The position numbers and the translations under genes are program-made. From NCBI RefSeq assembly GCF_901482695.1, contig NZ_LR590484.1:1984001-2048000 (forward strand): a stretch of 64,000 bases of DNA, written 5' to 3'. Shown here one piece after another: positions 45,869 through 54,714 of this stretch. Origin of the DNA: Sphingobacterium thalpophilum. GTDB lineage: Bacteria > Bacteroidota > Bacteroidia > Sphingobacteriales > Sphingobacteriaceae. The notes under the pieces are model-generated. The model did not search any database. It was not told where the DNA came from and saw only the letters and a program-made list of their open reading frames with translations. Each line of letters begins with the position of its first letter. Positions within the stretch are counted from its first letter, which is position 1.

Positions 45869-46549
45869 ATGAATCTAACAGATTTAGTGACAGGAGGAGT
45901 CGGCTCTAAAGCGATAGAAGCCATCTCAAAAATGACAGGCGTCAGCGAATCCAAGGCTAAATGGATCGTGGCCGCAGCAGTACCGTTAATGATAGCTGCC
46001 TTGAATTATAATGCGAAAAACAAAGGACAATCCGAAAATATCGATAAAGCTATTGATCAGCATAGCGGCGGCGGAATCTTGGATAAAATAGGAGACTTAT
46101 TCGGCGCGGGAGCTAATGACGATGGTAATAAGATTGTCAATCATATGTTTGGACAGAATACTGACTTGGTGACGCAAAATATCGCTGATAAGGCGGGTAT
46201 TAGTTCAGCACAGGTAGGTAGCGTTCTGGCAACTTTGGCTCCTATCGTTATGGGTTATCTAGGGCAGCAGAAGCAAACCTCTAGTGGTGGCGGCGGTATC
46301 GGCGATCTGCTTGGTTCCGTCTTAGGCGGCTCTCAGCAAAGTACAGGCGGCGGTGTACTTGGCGGTATACTCGGCTCATTTTTGGGTGGCGGCCAGGAAG
46401 AGTCTGGACAAGCAGAAGGCCAAGCGCCGTCTGCGAACAATATGACGGACCTACTGGGCGGATTGGCAGGCAGTTTCTTTGATAAAAACAGTGATGGGCA
46501 GGACAAGGGAAATATTCTTGACTCTATCGCCGGAATGTTTGGAAAATAA
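45869..46549 (+). CDS. DUF937-domain protein
   Basis: 226 residues from ATG 45869 (NLTDLVTGGVGSKAIEAIS). DUF937 pattern with repeated helical segments (GNKIVNHMFGQNTDLVTQNI, ISSAQVGSVLATLAPIVMGYL) and Gly-rich loops (GGSQQSTGGGVLGGILGSFL). Related to YidB-like bacterial proteins of unknown function. An open frame extends 68 codons upstream to 45665 but is unlike the family. Confidence 0.85.
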   Translation: MNLTDLVTGGVGSKAIEAISKMTGVSESKAKWIVAAAVPLMIAALNYNAKNKGQSENIDKAIDQHSGGGILDKIGDLFGAGANDDGNKIVNHMFGQNTDLVTQNIADKAGISSAQVGSVLATLAPIVMGYLGQQKQTSSGGGGIGDLLGSVLGGSQQSTGGGVLGGILGSFLGGGQEESGQAEGQAPSANNMTDLLGGLAGSFFDKNSDGQDKGNILDSIAGMFGK

Positions 46550-46562
46550 AGGACACTAAACA

Positions 46563-46597
46563 AAAGAGGTCGGTAGCGTAATACTACCGACCTCTTT
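46563..46597. terminator. Bidirectional terminator
   Basis: Perfect 14-bp arms AAAGAGGTCGGTAG / CTACCGACCTCTTT with 7-base loop, between convergent DUF937 and trhO genes. Confidence 0.9.
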
Positions 46598-46603
46598 AAT
46601 TAT

Positions 46604-47599
46604 TTAATTTTCGACCCTTACTTTTGGTGGAAAATTTTTATGTTTTCTCTTGCTGATCTTGTCCGCATTGACGGGCTGTGGGACTTTTACATAATATCCA
46701 GTGCCATCGTACTTACGTTTATTGGGACTTTCTTTACATGCTTCCGAACAGCAGCCATCCATTTTCCAGCCACATTCATCACATTGAGTAAAATGCTCAT
46801 TACAGGTCGGATTAGCACAGTTGATCATCTTAGTGGTCTGCTTGCCGCAGTTTAGACAGGTGGATACAACAGACGGATTGACAGAGTTTACTTCAACCGT
46901 AACGCGGTTGTCAAAGACATAGCATTGGCCTTCAAAATCTTTACCGCCTGCTTCTTTACCGTATTTAATGATACCTCCATGTAATTGGTAAACATCCTCA
47001 AATCCCTCTTTGAGTAATAATGCCGACGCTTTCTCGCATTTGATTCCGCCAGTACAATAGGTTAGTATTTTCTTGCCTTTATACTTTTCCAGCTCTTTGA
47101 TTTTTTCCGGGAATTCACGGAAATTTTCAATATCAAGTGTCACGGCATTTTTGAAACGTCCGACATTGTGCTCGTAGTTTGACCGTACATCCAGTACAAC
47201 AACGTCTTCCTGATCTTTCATGGCGAGGAATTCCTGTGGCTCAAGATGTATGCCTGTTTGGCGGTTGGGATCGATCACTTTTGGATCTCGCAAACCAGAA
47301 TGTACGATTTCTGGTTTGTAACGACAGTGCATCTTAATGAAAGAGGGTTCCTCTACTTCATCAATCTTGAACTCGGTTTTGTTGAAGCGGCCGTCTGCGT
47401 AAACAGCGTCCATATATTGCTTACAAGCCTCAACAGTACCGGATACGGTGCCATTTAAGCCCTCGTCAGCAACAATAATGCGGCCGACTAAACCAAGGGA
47501 TTTACAAAATTCAAGATGCTCTGCAGCAAACTGTTCTGCATTTTCGATAGGGCTGTAACAATAGTACAGCAAAGTTTGATATTTTGTCATGATATTCAT
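46604..47599 (-). CDS. trhO: tRNA uridine(34) hydroxylase, rhodanese-like
   Basis: 331 residues (UPF0176/YceA family). Makes 5-hydroxyuridine at tRNA position 34 using oxygen. N-terminal domain with IVADEGLNGTVSG, rhodanese domain with VVLDVRSNYEHNVG and catalytic Cys in LTYCTGGIKCEKASALL, and a Cys-rich C-terminal domain (CLNCGKQTTKMINC, CDECGWKMDGCC) likely binding zinc. Start is 47599 or the second Met at 47590. A minus-strand TACCTTTG at 47645-47652 is a likely -7 box. Confidence 0.94.
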   Translation of the reverse strand: MNIMTKYQTLLYYCYSPIENAEQFAAEHLEFCKSLGLVGRIIVADEGLNGTVSGTVEACKQYMDAVYADGRFNKTEFKIDEVEEPSFIKMHCRYKPEIVHSGLRDPKVIDPNRQTGIHLEPQEFLAMKDQEDVVVLDVRSNYEHNVGRFKNAVTLDIENFREFPEKIKELEKYKGKKILTYCTGGIKCEKASALLLKEGFEDVYQLHGGIIKYGKEAGGKDFEGQCYVFDNRVTVEVNSVNPSVVSTCLNCGKQTTKMINCANPTCNEHFTQCDECGWKMDGCCSEACKESPNKRKYDGTGYYVKVPQPVNADKISKRKHKNFPPKVRVEN

Positions 47600-47685
47600 T
47601 GATACCGCTGCAAACGGCGTTTAATGCTAAAAATAAATTTACTGCAAAGGTACAAAAAATATTGAGGTCATGGAAATGACCTTGG

Positions 47686-47901
47686 TTACCTTTTCTTCAA
47701 TGGCTCCAACAGATATTCGAGGCCATTGAGTTTTATTTCGTATAGCGTTGCCAATTGCTGGCCAAGTTTTCCTTTTGGGAAACCCTTTTGCTGATACCAG
47801 ACCAGGTATGGTTCGGGTAGATTGCAGAGTGTATAGCCCTGATATTTGCCAAAAGGCATTTTAACTGTGACAAGGTCGGTTAAGATTTCGGGATTTAGCA
47901 T
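47686..47901 (-). CDS. DUF3820 family protein
   Basis: 71 residues matching the short DUF3820 family (VTVKMPFGKYQGYTLCNLP, YLVWYQQKGFP). Function unknown. Its ATG overlaps the stop of the upstream glycosyltransferase (ATGA), making it the last gene of the leftward glycan cluster by position, although the function may be unrelated. Confidence 0.85.
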   Translation of the reverse strand: MLNPEILTDLVTVKMPFGKYQGYTLCNLPEPYLVWYQQKGFPKGKLGQQLATLYEIKLNGLEYLLEPLKKR

Positions 47902-48656
47902 CAGTCTTGGGGTTTTCCATAGTTAATCCGGTACCAGATTGCTTTTAGGGCAATGATTCCATGATTGAATAAATTCGGGATGGTACCATAATAATGTTTG
48001 AATATGGCGAAGCGTTCTTTTAGCGATTCCTTATGTTTTTGTTTGGACATGCCTCCAACAAGATAGCGTGCCACATATTGATGCGAATTGACTGATTTTT
48101 TCGCTTTTTTGGCGCAGCGTATCACCCAGTCGATATCAGCGCACAGTTTGTATTTTAAATCGTAAGGTTCCGCGATATCCCGCTTGATATAAATGGCCTG
48201 ATGGCAGATATTCATTCCGTATCGGAAGCTCCGCCAGTCAAAATGAGCAGGAGCTTTGTGCCGACGCTCCCCAACAATATTTCTTTCGTCATCAACGAGA
48301 ATAGTCTCTCCATAAAGAATGTCGGCATCTGCACTGAGTTTCGCCAGGTTCTCAATGCTATTGACGTCATAGAGCTCATCGCCAGAATTCAAAAAGAGGA
48401 CATAATTCCCTGTTGCTAAGGCCAGCCCTTTATTCATAGCATCATAAATACCGCTGTCCTTTTCCGAAACCAGGACTGCAATTTGATCCTTGTAACCGTG
48501 AATCTTCTCGAGCGTTCCGTCTGTGGACTGACCGTCTATGACAATATATTCAATATGGTCATAGGTTTGATTCACAACGGACTTGATCGTATACTCAATA
48601 TCCCGGACATTATTGTAAACGACGGTAATAATCGAAAATTTGGGGTGAGCAGACAT
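47901..48656 (-). CDS. Family 2 glycosyltransferase
   Basis: 251 residues, GT-A fold: FSIITVVYNNVRDIEYTIKS, VIDGQSTDGTLEKI, DSGIYDAMNKGLALATGNYV with metal-binding region LNSGDELYD, and CADIDWVIRCAKKAKK. Inverting transfer of a sugar to a lipid-linked or surface acceptor is expected. Separated by 2 bp from the next upstream transferase. Confidence 0.92.
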   Translation of the reverse strand: MSAHPKFSIITVVYNNVRDIEYTIKSVVNQTYDHIEYIVIDGQSTDGTLEKIHGYKDQIAVLVSEKDSGIYDAMNKGLALATGNYVLFLNSGDELYDVNSIENLAKLSADADILYGETILVDDERNIVGERRHKAPAHFDWRSFRYGMNICHQAIYIKRDIAEPYDLKYKLCADIDWVIRCAKKAKKSVNSHQYVARYLVGGMSKQKHKESLKERFAIFKHYYGTIPNLFNHGIIALKAIWYRINYGKPQD

Positions 48657-48658
48657 AA

Positions 48659-49576
48659 TTATTTCTTGAATTCATTAATTTTCTTCCTGAGGAACCGAAG
48701 ACTGCGCTTGAATAGAGATCCCTTACGATGCGCATAGAAATATTTTATCGCCCTATATCCTTCCTCGTCTTCCACGATGTTTGTCGGAAAATAGTGGATA
48801 GGATGATCCGCCAGCTTAACTTGGTACGTTGTTTCTGACGCTGTATGCGTGCCCGTGCCATCGTTACCAATATTTTGAGTCATCGAATTCCTTGGATACA
48901 AAACTAGTCCATTTTTTTTGAATACCGAAGCGTACCAGCGGATTGCCCAGGAGTTGATCTTTCCAGTCTGAAGCTCTTGCACTTGCCGCCAAAAATTCTC
49001 TTTCCCTTCGATACTGAACTGATGGATCTGTTCTTGAGAGAAATCCCCAACGAGTTTATTTATATCTGGATTGAAATGTTGCCATGCACGCTCCCATGTC
49101 GCCCAGCCCCAGCTGTTGGCCACGCGGAACAAAAAGCTCTCGGAAAGCTGTTCCGGATTTTTTACAGGATACATGTAACCCGAAATCTGCATAACGCGGT
49201 CTTCAGCCTGATAGAAATGCAAGGCATCATTAAAATATTGTAAAGCATAAGGGGAAACCACAATATCGTCTTCCAGAACGATGATTTTCCCACATCGTCG
49301 TATAATATCCGAGACTCCCTGTATGATATTCGCTGCCAGACCCATATTGGTTGCACGCTCAATAAGGTATACCTTTTTAAATCCCCAGGGCTTACGGATC
49401 AGTGAACGTACTCGTTTTACAGCATCGGCATGCTGCGGTATTTTTGCGCCATCGGAAATGATGAACAGTTCCGTTAGCGAAGCCAGATGAGCCTCTTCCA
49501 GTGCTTTTAGTGTGCGTTCGGTGTGATCGGCTCTATTATAGACAAACAGTACAACCGGTGCTAATAAATTTTCCAT
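48659..49576 (-). CDS. Glycosyltransferase, GT2-like / GNT-I-like
   Basis: 305 residues: PVVLFVYNRADHTERTLKAL, LTELFIISDGAK, and IIVLEDDIVVSPYALQYFN (the acidic EDD metal site), then SWGWATWERAWQHFN. Resembles sugar transferases with an N-acetylglucosaminyltransferase-I-type fold in surface-glycan loci. Acceptor and sugar unknown. Two bp from its neighbour upstream and downstream. Confidence 0.85.
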   Translation of the reverse strand: MENLLAPVVLFVYNRADHTERTLKALEEAHLASLTELFIISDGAKIPQHADAVKRVRSLIRKPWGFKKVYLIERATNMGLAANIIQGVSDIIRRCGKIIVLEDDIVVSPYALQYFNDALHFYQAEDRVMQISGYMYPVKNPEQLSESFLFRVANSWGWATWERAWQHFNPDINKLVGDFSQEQIHQFSIEGKENFWRQVQELQTGKINSWAIRWYASVFKKNGLVLYPRNSMTQNIGNDGTGTHTASETTYQVKLADHPIHYFPTNIVEDEEGYRAIKYFYAHRKGSLFKRSLRFLRKKINEFKK

Positions 49577-49578
49577 AG

Positions 49579-50727
49579 CTAAGCCATATTTTGATCATCA
49601 ACAATTAACCGGTCCATCATATAATCATACACACTTTCATTAAAATACTTCTTGTATTGCGCATTGTTATGTGACATCTGCGCTACAGTCAATGGTCGCA
49701 GATTTTCAAGGTCCTCACGATCTTCTTCTAGACAAAAGACTATAAAATTTCGCTTCCGCAACCAGCTGAGCAATGTGTTATCCTTCCTGAGAAATACCTT
49801 TGCACCAAGATTGAGCAACTGAAAAATATTGCCTGCTGCTTCCTGACGACGCATACCAAATATCGCTATTTTGACGTCAGCAAGTATCGCTTGGTATTCC
49901 TCCAGTGGGAGAAAGTTTGTCAAGGGCTTAATATCCATGTTGAGGACGCGTTCTGCTGCCGCTATTACCTGATTTGCATAGGGTTTATTGCCATAGCTCA
50001 GCGGTAATAACAGTTGATGATCCCGTAATGGAATAGCGGATTTCGCTAACTTGTCAATGATATATAAGTGGTTGCCCGTGAACGATGCCGCATGGTTAAC
50101 CATGATGATGTCTTTCTTGTTTTGCTGAATATGATCGGGGTTTCCTAAAGCGTTATAATAGATAAAATCTTTATAATGGGCAGAGGTTTCAATTTTTGAC
50201 TTAAAAAGGTCGTAGTCATATTCATTCCAGAAGCAAAAGTAGTCAAGTCGTCGAAATATCTTGTCTTTTGCTGACTTTTGACTCATCCTAAAGAGTATCA
50301 GGTATTTGGCTAGCTTTGACCAGCGCTCTACCCAAGACTGTTTGGGAACTAGCTCGGGATTATCGAGAATGTGGTAGCCCTTATAGCGACTTAAATAATC
50401 ATATAGATCGCCGCCATAGAAAATCCAGTAGAGTTTTATATCCCTAAACCGCTCCAATAGTCTATTGCTTAATGCCGCTTTAAAATCATCCATAAAATGG
50501 ATAAATAAACGGCTGATATTGAAGGTAGCAATTATGGCTCTAAGATTCTTTACAAGGTCTAAATCACGAATATGAAATACAGCGGTATGGCTGCTGAGAG
50601 TCGTATATTTTAATTCTTTTTGATCGTAAAGTAATATAATATAACGGTTTTGTTCTGGGTAGGCACGCTCGAACTGTTCTATTGCTCCATTCGTAAACTT
50701 ATCGTCATGAAAGATATGTAAATTCAT
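49579..50727 (-). CDS. WecF-like TDP-Fuc4NAc:lipid transferase family (GT56)
   Basis: 382 residues. Diagnostic blocks: IMVNHAASFTGNHLYIIDKL, LPLSYGNKPYANQV, and IFGMRRQEAAGNIFQLLNLG near the C-terminus, as in 4-acetamido-4,6-dideoxygalactosyltransferase WecF (PF07429). WecF adds Fuc4NAc from TDP-Fuc4NAc to a lipid-linked saccharide. The adjacent 4-aminosugar genes suit a 4-acetamido-4,6-dideoxyhexose donor. Start is ATG 50727, not the preceding TTG. Confidence 0.85.
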   Translation of the reverse strand: MNLHIFHDDKFTNGAIEQFERAYPEQNRYIILLYDQKELKYTTLSSHTAVFHIRDLDLVKNLRAIIATFNISRLFIHFMDDFKAALSNRLLERFRDIKLYWIFYGGDLYDYLSRYKGYHILDNPELVPKQSWVERWSKLAKYLILFRMSQKSAKDKIFRRLDYFCFWNEYDYDLFKSKIETSAHYKDFIYYNALGNPDHIQQNKKDIIMVNHAASFTGNHLYIIDKLAKSAIPLRDHQLLLPLSYGNKPYANQVIAAAERVLNMDIKPLTNFLPLEEYQAILADVKIAIFGMRRQEAAGNIFQLLNLGAKVFLRKDNTLLSWLRKRNFIVFCLEEDREDLENLRPLTVAQMSHNNAQYKKYFNESVYDYMMDRLIVDDQNMA

Positions 50728-50740
50728 CAATTAAATTGTA

Positions 50741-51373
50741 TCAGGATTTATACCGAATGATTTTACCGGGAACACCAGCAACAATCGAGTTGTCAGGAAT
50801 GTCTTTAGTGACCACCGCTCCAGCACCTATGAGGCAGTTGCAACCGATCTTAATATGACTTAAGACGGTCGCGTTAGCGCCGACCTGACTTAGTTCGCCA
50901 ATCTGAACATGGCCAAGCAGAGTAGCACCGGGAGAAATTTCTACAAAATCACCTAAGACGCAGTCATGTGTAATCTTGCTGTGGTAATAAATTAAAGCAG
51001 CGTTTCCGATTTGTGCGCTGTTGCTGATGCATGCCTGACTAAGAATAGTGCTACCCCGTCCAATGTGGCTGAAGGTCCCGATCGTGGCCCGGGTATCGAT
51101 AGCGGAAACAAGGTTTCCGCCCCACTGGCTAATTTTGTCGAATAGTTTTTTCCGATTTTGCCCACCTCCTAAGCCTAAGACAAAATTATTGCCATGCTGT
51201 GCAAAATAGGCAAGGAGTTCGTGCTGAGTTTTCAGGATGGGAAATTGGTCAAAGACCAATTTTGGGCCAGCTGCGGTAACGTCGTCGTAAAAGGCGATCT
51301 CTCTTGTTGGGTTAGTCTGGAGGACGACCTCCAGTAACTCTTTTGCAAATCCTCCCGCTCCAACGATTACCAT
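50741..51373 (-). CDS. NeuD/PglD/VioB-like sugar N-acetyltransferase
   Basis: 210 residues: Rossmann start MVIVGAGGFAKELLEVV, then left-handed beta-helix repeats with catalytic-type His (ALIYYHSKITHDCVLGDFV) and AcCoA-binding end GAGAVVTKDIPDNSIVAGVPG. Such enzymes acetylate the 4-amino group of UDP/TDP-4-amino-4,6-dideoxysugars. Overlaps the aminotransferase gene by 7 bp, so the two likely act in sequence. Confidence 0.88.
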   Translation of the reverse strand: MVIVGAGGFAKELLEVVLQTNPTREIAFYDDVTAAGPKLVFDQFPILKTQHELLAYFAQHGNNFVLGLGGGQNRKKLFDKISQWGGNLVSAIDTRATIGTFSHIGRGSTILSQACISNSAQIGNAALIYYHSKITHDCVLGDFVEISPGATLLGHVQIGELSQVGANATVLSHIKIGCNCLIGAGAVVTKDIPDNSIVAGVPGKIIRYKS

Positions 51374-52458
51374 TTGCTATTGTTTTGAACCCGTAAAATG
51401 ATGCGCGTAATGAGGTTGACCTCTTCCATGCTCAGGTCATAGTAGAGCGGCAAGCACAGTACACGTTTTGAAATGTCATCCGCAAAAGGCAGATGTTTGT
51501 CTTCCAAATAAGGCAAAGCATTGGCGAGCGAAGGATAAAAATAACGTCGTGTGAAGACCTGATTCTTTTCCAGTTCGGCCATGATAAGGAGCAGTAGTTC
51601 CTCACTGTCCAGGATAATAGGAAAGTAAGCGTAATTCGGAGAAGAGTGTGTATGCCAAAGCGGAAAATAACCTTTTAAATTCTTTAGATTGGCCATATAC
51701 TTTTCGCTTAGTGCTTTTCGTTTCGCAATGATCGTCGGGACGTACTTCAAATTAGCGAGGCCCATCGCCGCATGAAACTCCGAATTCTTCCCATTGATAC
51801 CCAGCTCACCAAATTGGTTAAATCCCGATATTCCGAAGTTTCGCATCAAGGATGCTTTTTTCAAAAGTACTGGATCTTTCGTGATGATCAATCCGCCTTC
51901 TGTGGAGTGATACAGCTTGGTTGCATGGAGAGAGCAAATGCTGATATCTCCATAAGTTAGGACTGATTTACCCTTATATTCTACCGAAAATGCGTGGGCA
52001 GCGTCGTAGATTACTTTTAAGTTGTGTTTTTTTGCAATTTTATCAATCTTATCGATTTCACAGGGATTGCCGTAGACATGGGTAGCGAGTATCGCTGATG
52101 TTCTCGGCGTAATTGCCGCTTCTATTTTATCTGCGTCGATATTTAAGCTGTCCTTGTCAATGTCTACAAACACCGGTGTACATCCCTCCCAGACTATACT
52201 GCTTGTTGTCGCAACAAATGAAAAAGGCGTTGTAATGATCTCGCCCTTTAGCTCCAGACATTTGATCGCTATTTGTAAAGCAACCGTTCCATTCGTAACA
52301 AAAAGAAGATGATCGAGTCTTAGAAAGTCTTTGAGTTGCATTTCCAGTTCACTCGAAAGCGGTCCCATGTTGGTGAGCCACTGTCTCTTCCAGATTTCGT
52401 CGATATAGCTTTTATATTCATCTGCAGGAGGTAGAAAGGGACGAGTCACTTGAATCAT
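51367..52458 (-). CDS. DegT/DnrJ-type sugar aminotransferase (VioA-like)
   Basis: 363 residues. The start IQVTRPFLPPADEYKSYI and RQWLTNMGPLSSELE resemble VioA, which aminates TDP-4-keto-6-deoxyglucose. PLP-binding Lys lies in CSLHATKLYHSTEGG, with DAAHAFSVEYKGKSV before it. With the next gene it could make TDP-4-acetamido-4,6-dideoxyglucose or its galacto epimer. Overlaps the flippase by 4 bp (ATGA). Confidence 0.9.
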   Translation of the reverse strand: MIQVTRPFLPPADEYKSYIDEIWKRQWLTNMGPLSSELEMQLKDFLRLDHLLFVTNGTVALQIAIKCLELKGEIITTPFSFVATTSSIVWEGCTPVFVDIDKDSLNIDADKIEAAITPRTSAILATHVYGNPCEIDKIDKIAKKHNLKVIYDAAHAFSVEYKGKSVLTYGDISICSLHATKLYHSTEGGLIITKDPVLLKKASLMRNFGISGFNQFGELGINGKNSEFHAAMGLANLKYVPTIIAKRKALSEKYMANLKNLKGYFPLWHTHSSPNYAYFPIILDSEELLLLIMAELEKNQVFTRRYFYPSLANALPYLEDKHLPFADDISKRVLCLPLYYDLSMEEVNLITRIILRVQNNSKW

Positions 52459-53894
52459 GATCTATAGCTTTTGATAATTTTAATCAGAAATTGAAATGGA
52501 GCCAATTTAAAAAGGTAACTAATGCCGAAATAAAAGACAACTCCGATGGTAAAGTTAACTAAAATCTGTAATATCAAAGGGAGCCCAGTCATAAATTGAG
52601 CGGTCAGGTACATGAAAAATGCCATAGAGGTCGCGGTAAGCAATGTGGGAATCATATCGACCAATTGCTGTTTTGTAGAATAGCCGATAAGCTCCTTGCT
52701 GAAATATGTATTGACGAGCAATGACAGGATCGAAGCTGCCACGACACTCCACATCAAACCTAAGATGCCAAAAGGCCAGGAAACTCCAATGCAGATTGTA
52801 GTCAATATTTTTTTAATGATTTCTAAGCGAAGAAACAGATCAGTTTTGCCATAGACCTTCAGTACATTTAAATTAATGGAATGAATCGGATAAAGCATGC
52901 TTGCTAGGCAGAGAATCTGAAAATAGGGGACGACTTCGGTCCAATTGTCGCCCAATAACAAAGAAATCAGGGGATGGGCTAGAGCGGAAAGCCCCAGCAT
53001 TATCGGAGCCGATATGTACAAAGACATCCGTAGTATCTGTTTGTAGGCATTGGAGATTTCTTCCCGATTGTCTTGTATGTTAGCCAATAAAGGGTAAGTA
53101 ACTTTACTGACGATGGTGGTTAGGACAGAGGTTGGAAGCTCATTGATTTTTTGCGCCCTGTCATAGACCCCGAGTTCTGATAATAAGTATTTCTTTCCAA
53201 TGATTACATTATAGATGTTTTTGAACACCGTGTCTAGCAAGGAAGAAAGAAGCAGTTTGTAGCCAAAATGAAAGTGTTTCTTTGTTTTTTCCCAGTCTAA
53301 TATCATTAAAGGTCTCCAGGACGACACCAGCCAAAGGGATACCGTTTGCATAAAGGGAGTAATCAAAGTCATCGCCACCAAAGACAGGACTCCATAACCA
53401 TAATAGGCCATCAAAATACCTACTATTGGGCTAAGAACAGCGCCTGGCATGTTGGTGAACATGATCTTTTTAAACTCCATTCTTGTGGTAAGGATGGCCA
53501 GCTGTACAGTTGAAAAACTCGAGATAATTATCCCAAGACTTGATAGTCGAAGTACACTTACTGGAATCGGTTGGTCAAAAAAACGGACAATATACGGGAA
53601 AGCGAAAAATAGCAGAAAGTAAAAACCAAATCCCAGTATAATATTGGCCCAGAAAACCGAGGAGAAGTCACGGTCATCCGCATCTTTGGCTCTTATCAAG
53701 GAATTACCAAGCCCGCTATCGACAATGGTGATCCCGAGGTTGATAAAGACCACCATAATACCGTTGATACCGAAATCTTCTTTGCTGAGTAAGCGTCCTA
53801 AGATAAAGACAGCAACAATGGATAGACCTTTTAACAATAGGCTGTCCGCGAAAGTCCAGATTATTCCCGAAATGGCTTTTGACCGTGTAGACAT
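52455..53894 (-). CDS. Lipid-linked oligosaccharide flippase (Wzx/WzxC-like)
   Basis: 479 residues, about 12-14 membrane helices, MOP superfamily. N-terminus AISGIIWTFADSLLLKGLSI and GRLLSKEDFGINGIMVVF are typical of polysaccharide_synt_3 exporters. It should flip undecaprenyl-linked glycans to the periplasm. No Wzy-type polymerase or chain-length regulator is present in the cluster, so the product may be a short oligosaccharide. Confidence 0.92.
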   Translation of the reverse strand: MSTRSKAISGIIWTFADSLLLKGLSIVAVFILGRLLSKEDFGINGIMVVFINLGITIVDSGLGNSLIRAKDADDRDFSSVFWANIILGFGFYFLLFFAFPYIVRFFDQPIPVSVLRLSSLGIIISSFSTVQLAILTTRMEFKKIMFTNMPGAVLSPIVGILMAYYGYGVLSLVAMTLITPFMQTVSLWLVSSWRPLMILDWEKTKKHFHFGYKLLLSSLLDTVFKNIYNVIIGKKYLLSELGVYDRAQKINELPTSVLTTIVSKVTYPLLANIQDNREEISNAYKQILRMSLYISAPIMLGLSALAHPLISLLLGDNWTEVVPYFQILCLASMLYPIHSINLNVLKVYGKTDLFLRLEIIKKILTTICIGVSWPFGILGLMWSVVAASILSLLVNTYFSKELIGYSTKQQLVDMIPTLLTATSMAFFMYLTAQFMTGLPLILQILVNFTIGVVFYFGISYLFKLAPFQFLIKIIKSYRS

Positions 53895-53907
53895 GTACCT
53901 TTAGTCC

Positions 53908-54651
53908 TTAAAGTACCTGAACAGCATTTTTAAATTCTTTTAAAGACTGGTCATTGGGGTCTAGGTCAGTAATCAGGTAGGTGACGTCCTTTAAAGGAGC
54001 GACGCGCATCTTCTGGTTTGAATTTAGTTTCTCTGCTATACTTAATATAGCCAGATTCTTCGAACATTTGATCATCGCCCGTTTGATCTGTACAACCTCC
54101 CAGTCCGAATCTGTCACGCCGTCTTCCACGGAAAGTGAGTTTGTTCCCAACAAACAAAGATCCACCTTGAGATCAGCTAACTCATTGGCAACTTGTGCAC
54201 CTGAAACGATATTGGTATTACGGGATAATTTGCCTCCTACTAATATCACTTCGAGATTCGGCTTTTCTGCCAATTCAAGCGCAACTAATGGGCTAATGGT
54301 GAAAAAGGTACATTGAAGATGATCTGGGATTGTCCGTGCTAGTTCGATTAAAGTCGTCCCTCCGCCGACCAGTACATTCATGCCATTTGACAATAGGGAG
54401 CTTGCTTTTTTTGCAATTTCTTTCTTTGCTTCTTTTGCATAAACATTGCCATCCTGAAACGGAAATTGGAAAGATTTGGAAAGGGCTCCGCCATACACTT
54501 TTAGCACTTTTCCGTTTTCAGCGAGCTCATTCAGATCCCGTCTTATTGTGTCCTCGGAAACATTCAGCTGTACACTTAGATCCGATGATAAAACTTTGTT
54601 GTGTAGATTAATCTGATGTATAATAAATGCTTGTCTTTCTTCCTTTAACAT
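53908..54651 (-). CDS. DeoR/GlpR-family transcriptional regulator
   Basis: 247 residues: helix-turn-helix LSSDLSVQLNVSEDTIRRDL followed by KVYGGALS, then the DeoR C-terminal sugar-phosphate sensor (NVLVGGGTTLIELARTIP, VGGKLSRNTNIVSG, DLCLLGTNSL). It lies 13 bp upstream of the flippase on the same strand, so it may be the first gene of, and a regulator for, the glycan cluster. Confidence 0.92.
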   Translation of the reverse strand: MLKEERQAFIIHQINLHNKVLSSDLSVQLNVSEDTIRRDLNELAENGKVLKVYGGALSKSFQFPFQDGNVYAKEAKKEIAKKASSLLSNGMNVLVGGGTTLIELARTIPDHLQCTFFTISPLVALELAEKPNLEVILVGGKLSRNTNIVSGAQVANELADLKVDLCLLGTNSLSVEDGVTDSDWEVVQIKRAMIKCSKNLAILSIAEKLNSNQKMRVAPLKDVTYLITDLDPNDQSLKEFKNAVQVL

Positions 54652-54714
54652 TGGTATAGGGTTTTAATCGAGATTAGAAATAAATTGAAAAAATCCGCCT
54701 AAATGTAATGAAAA

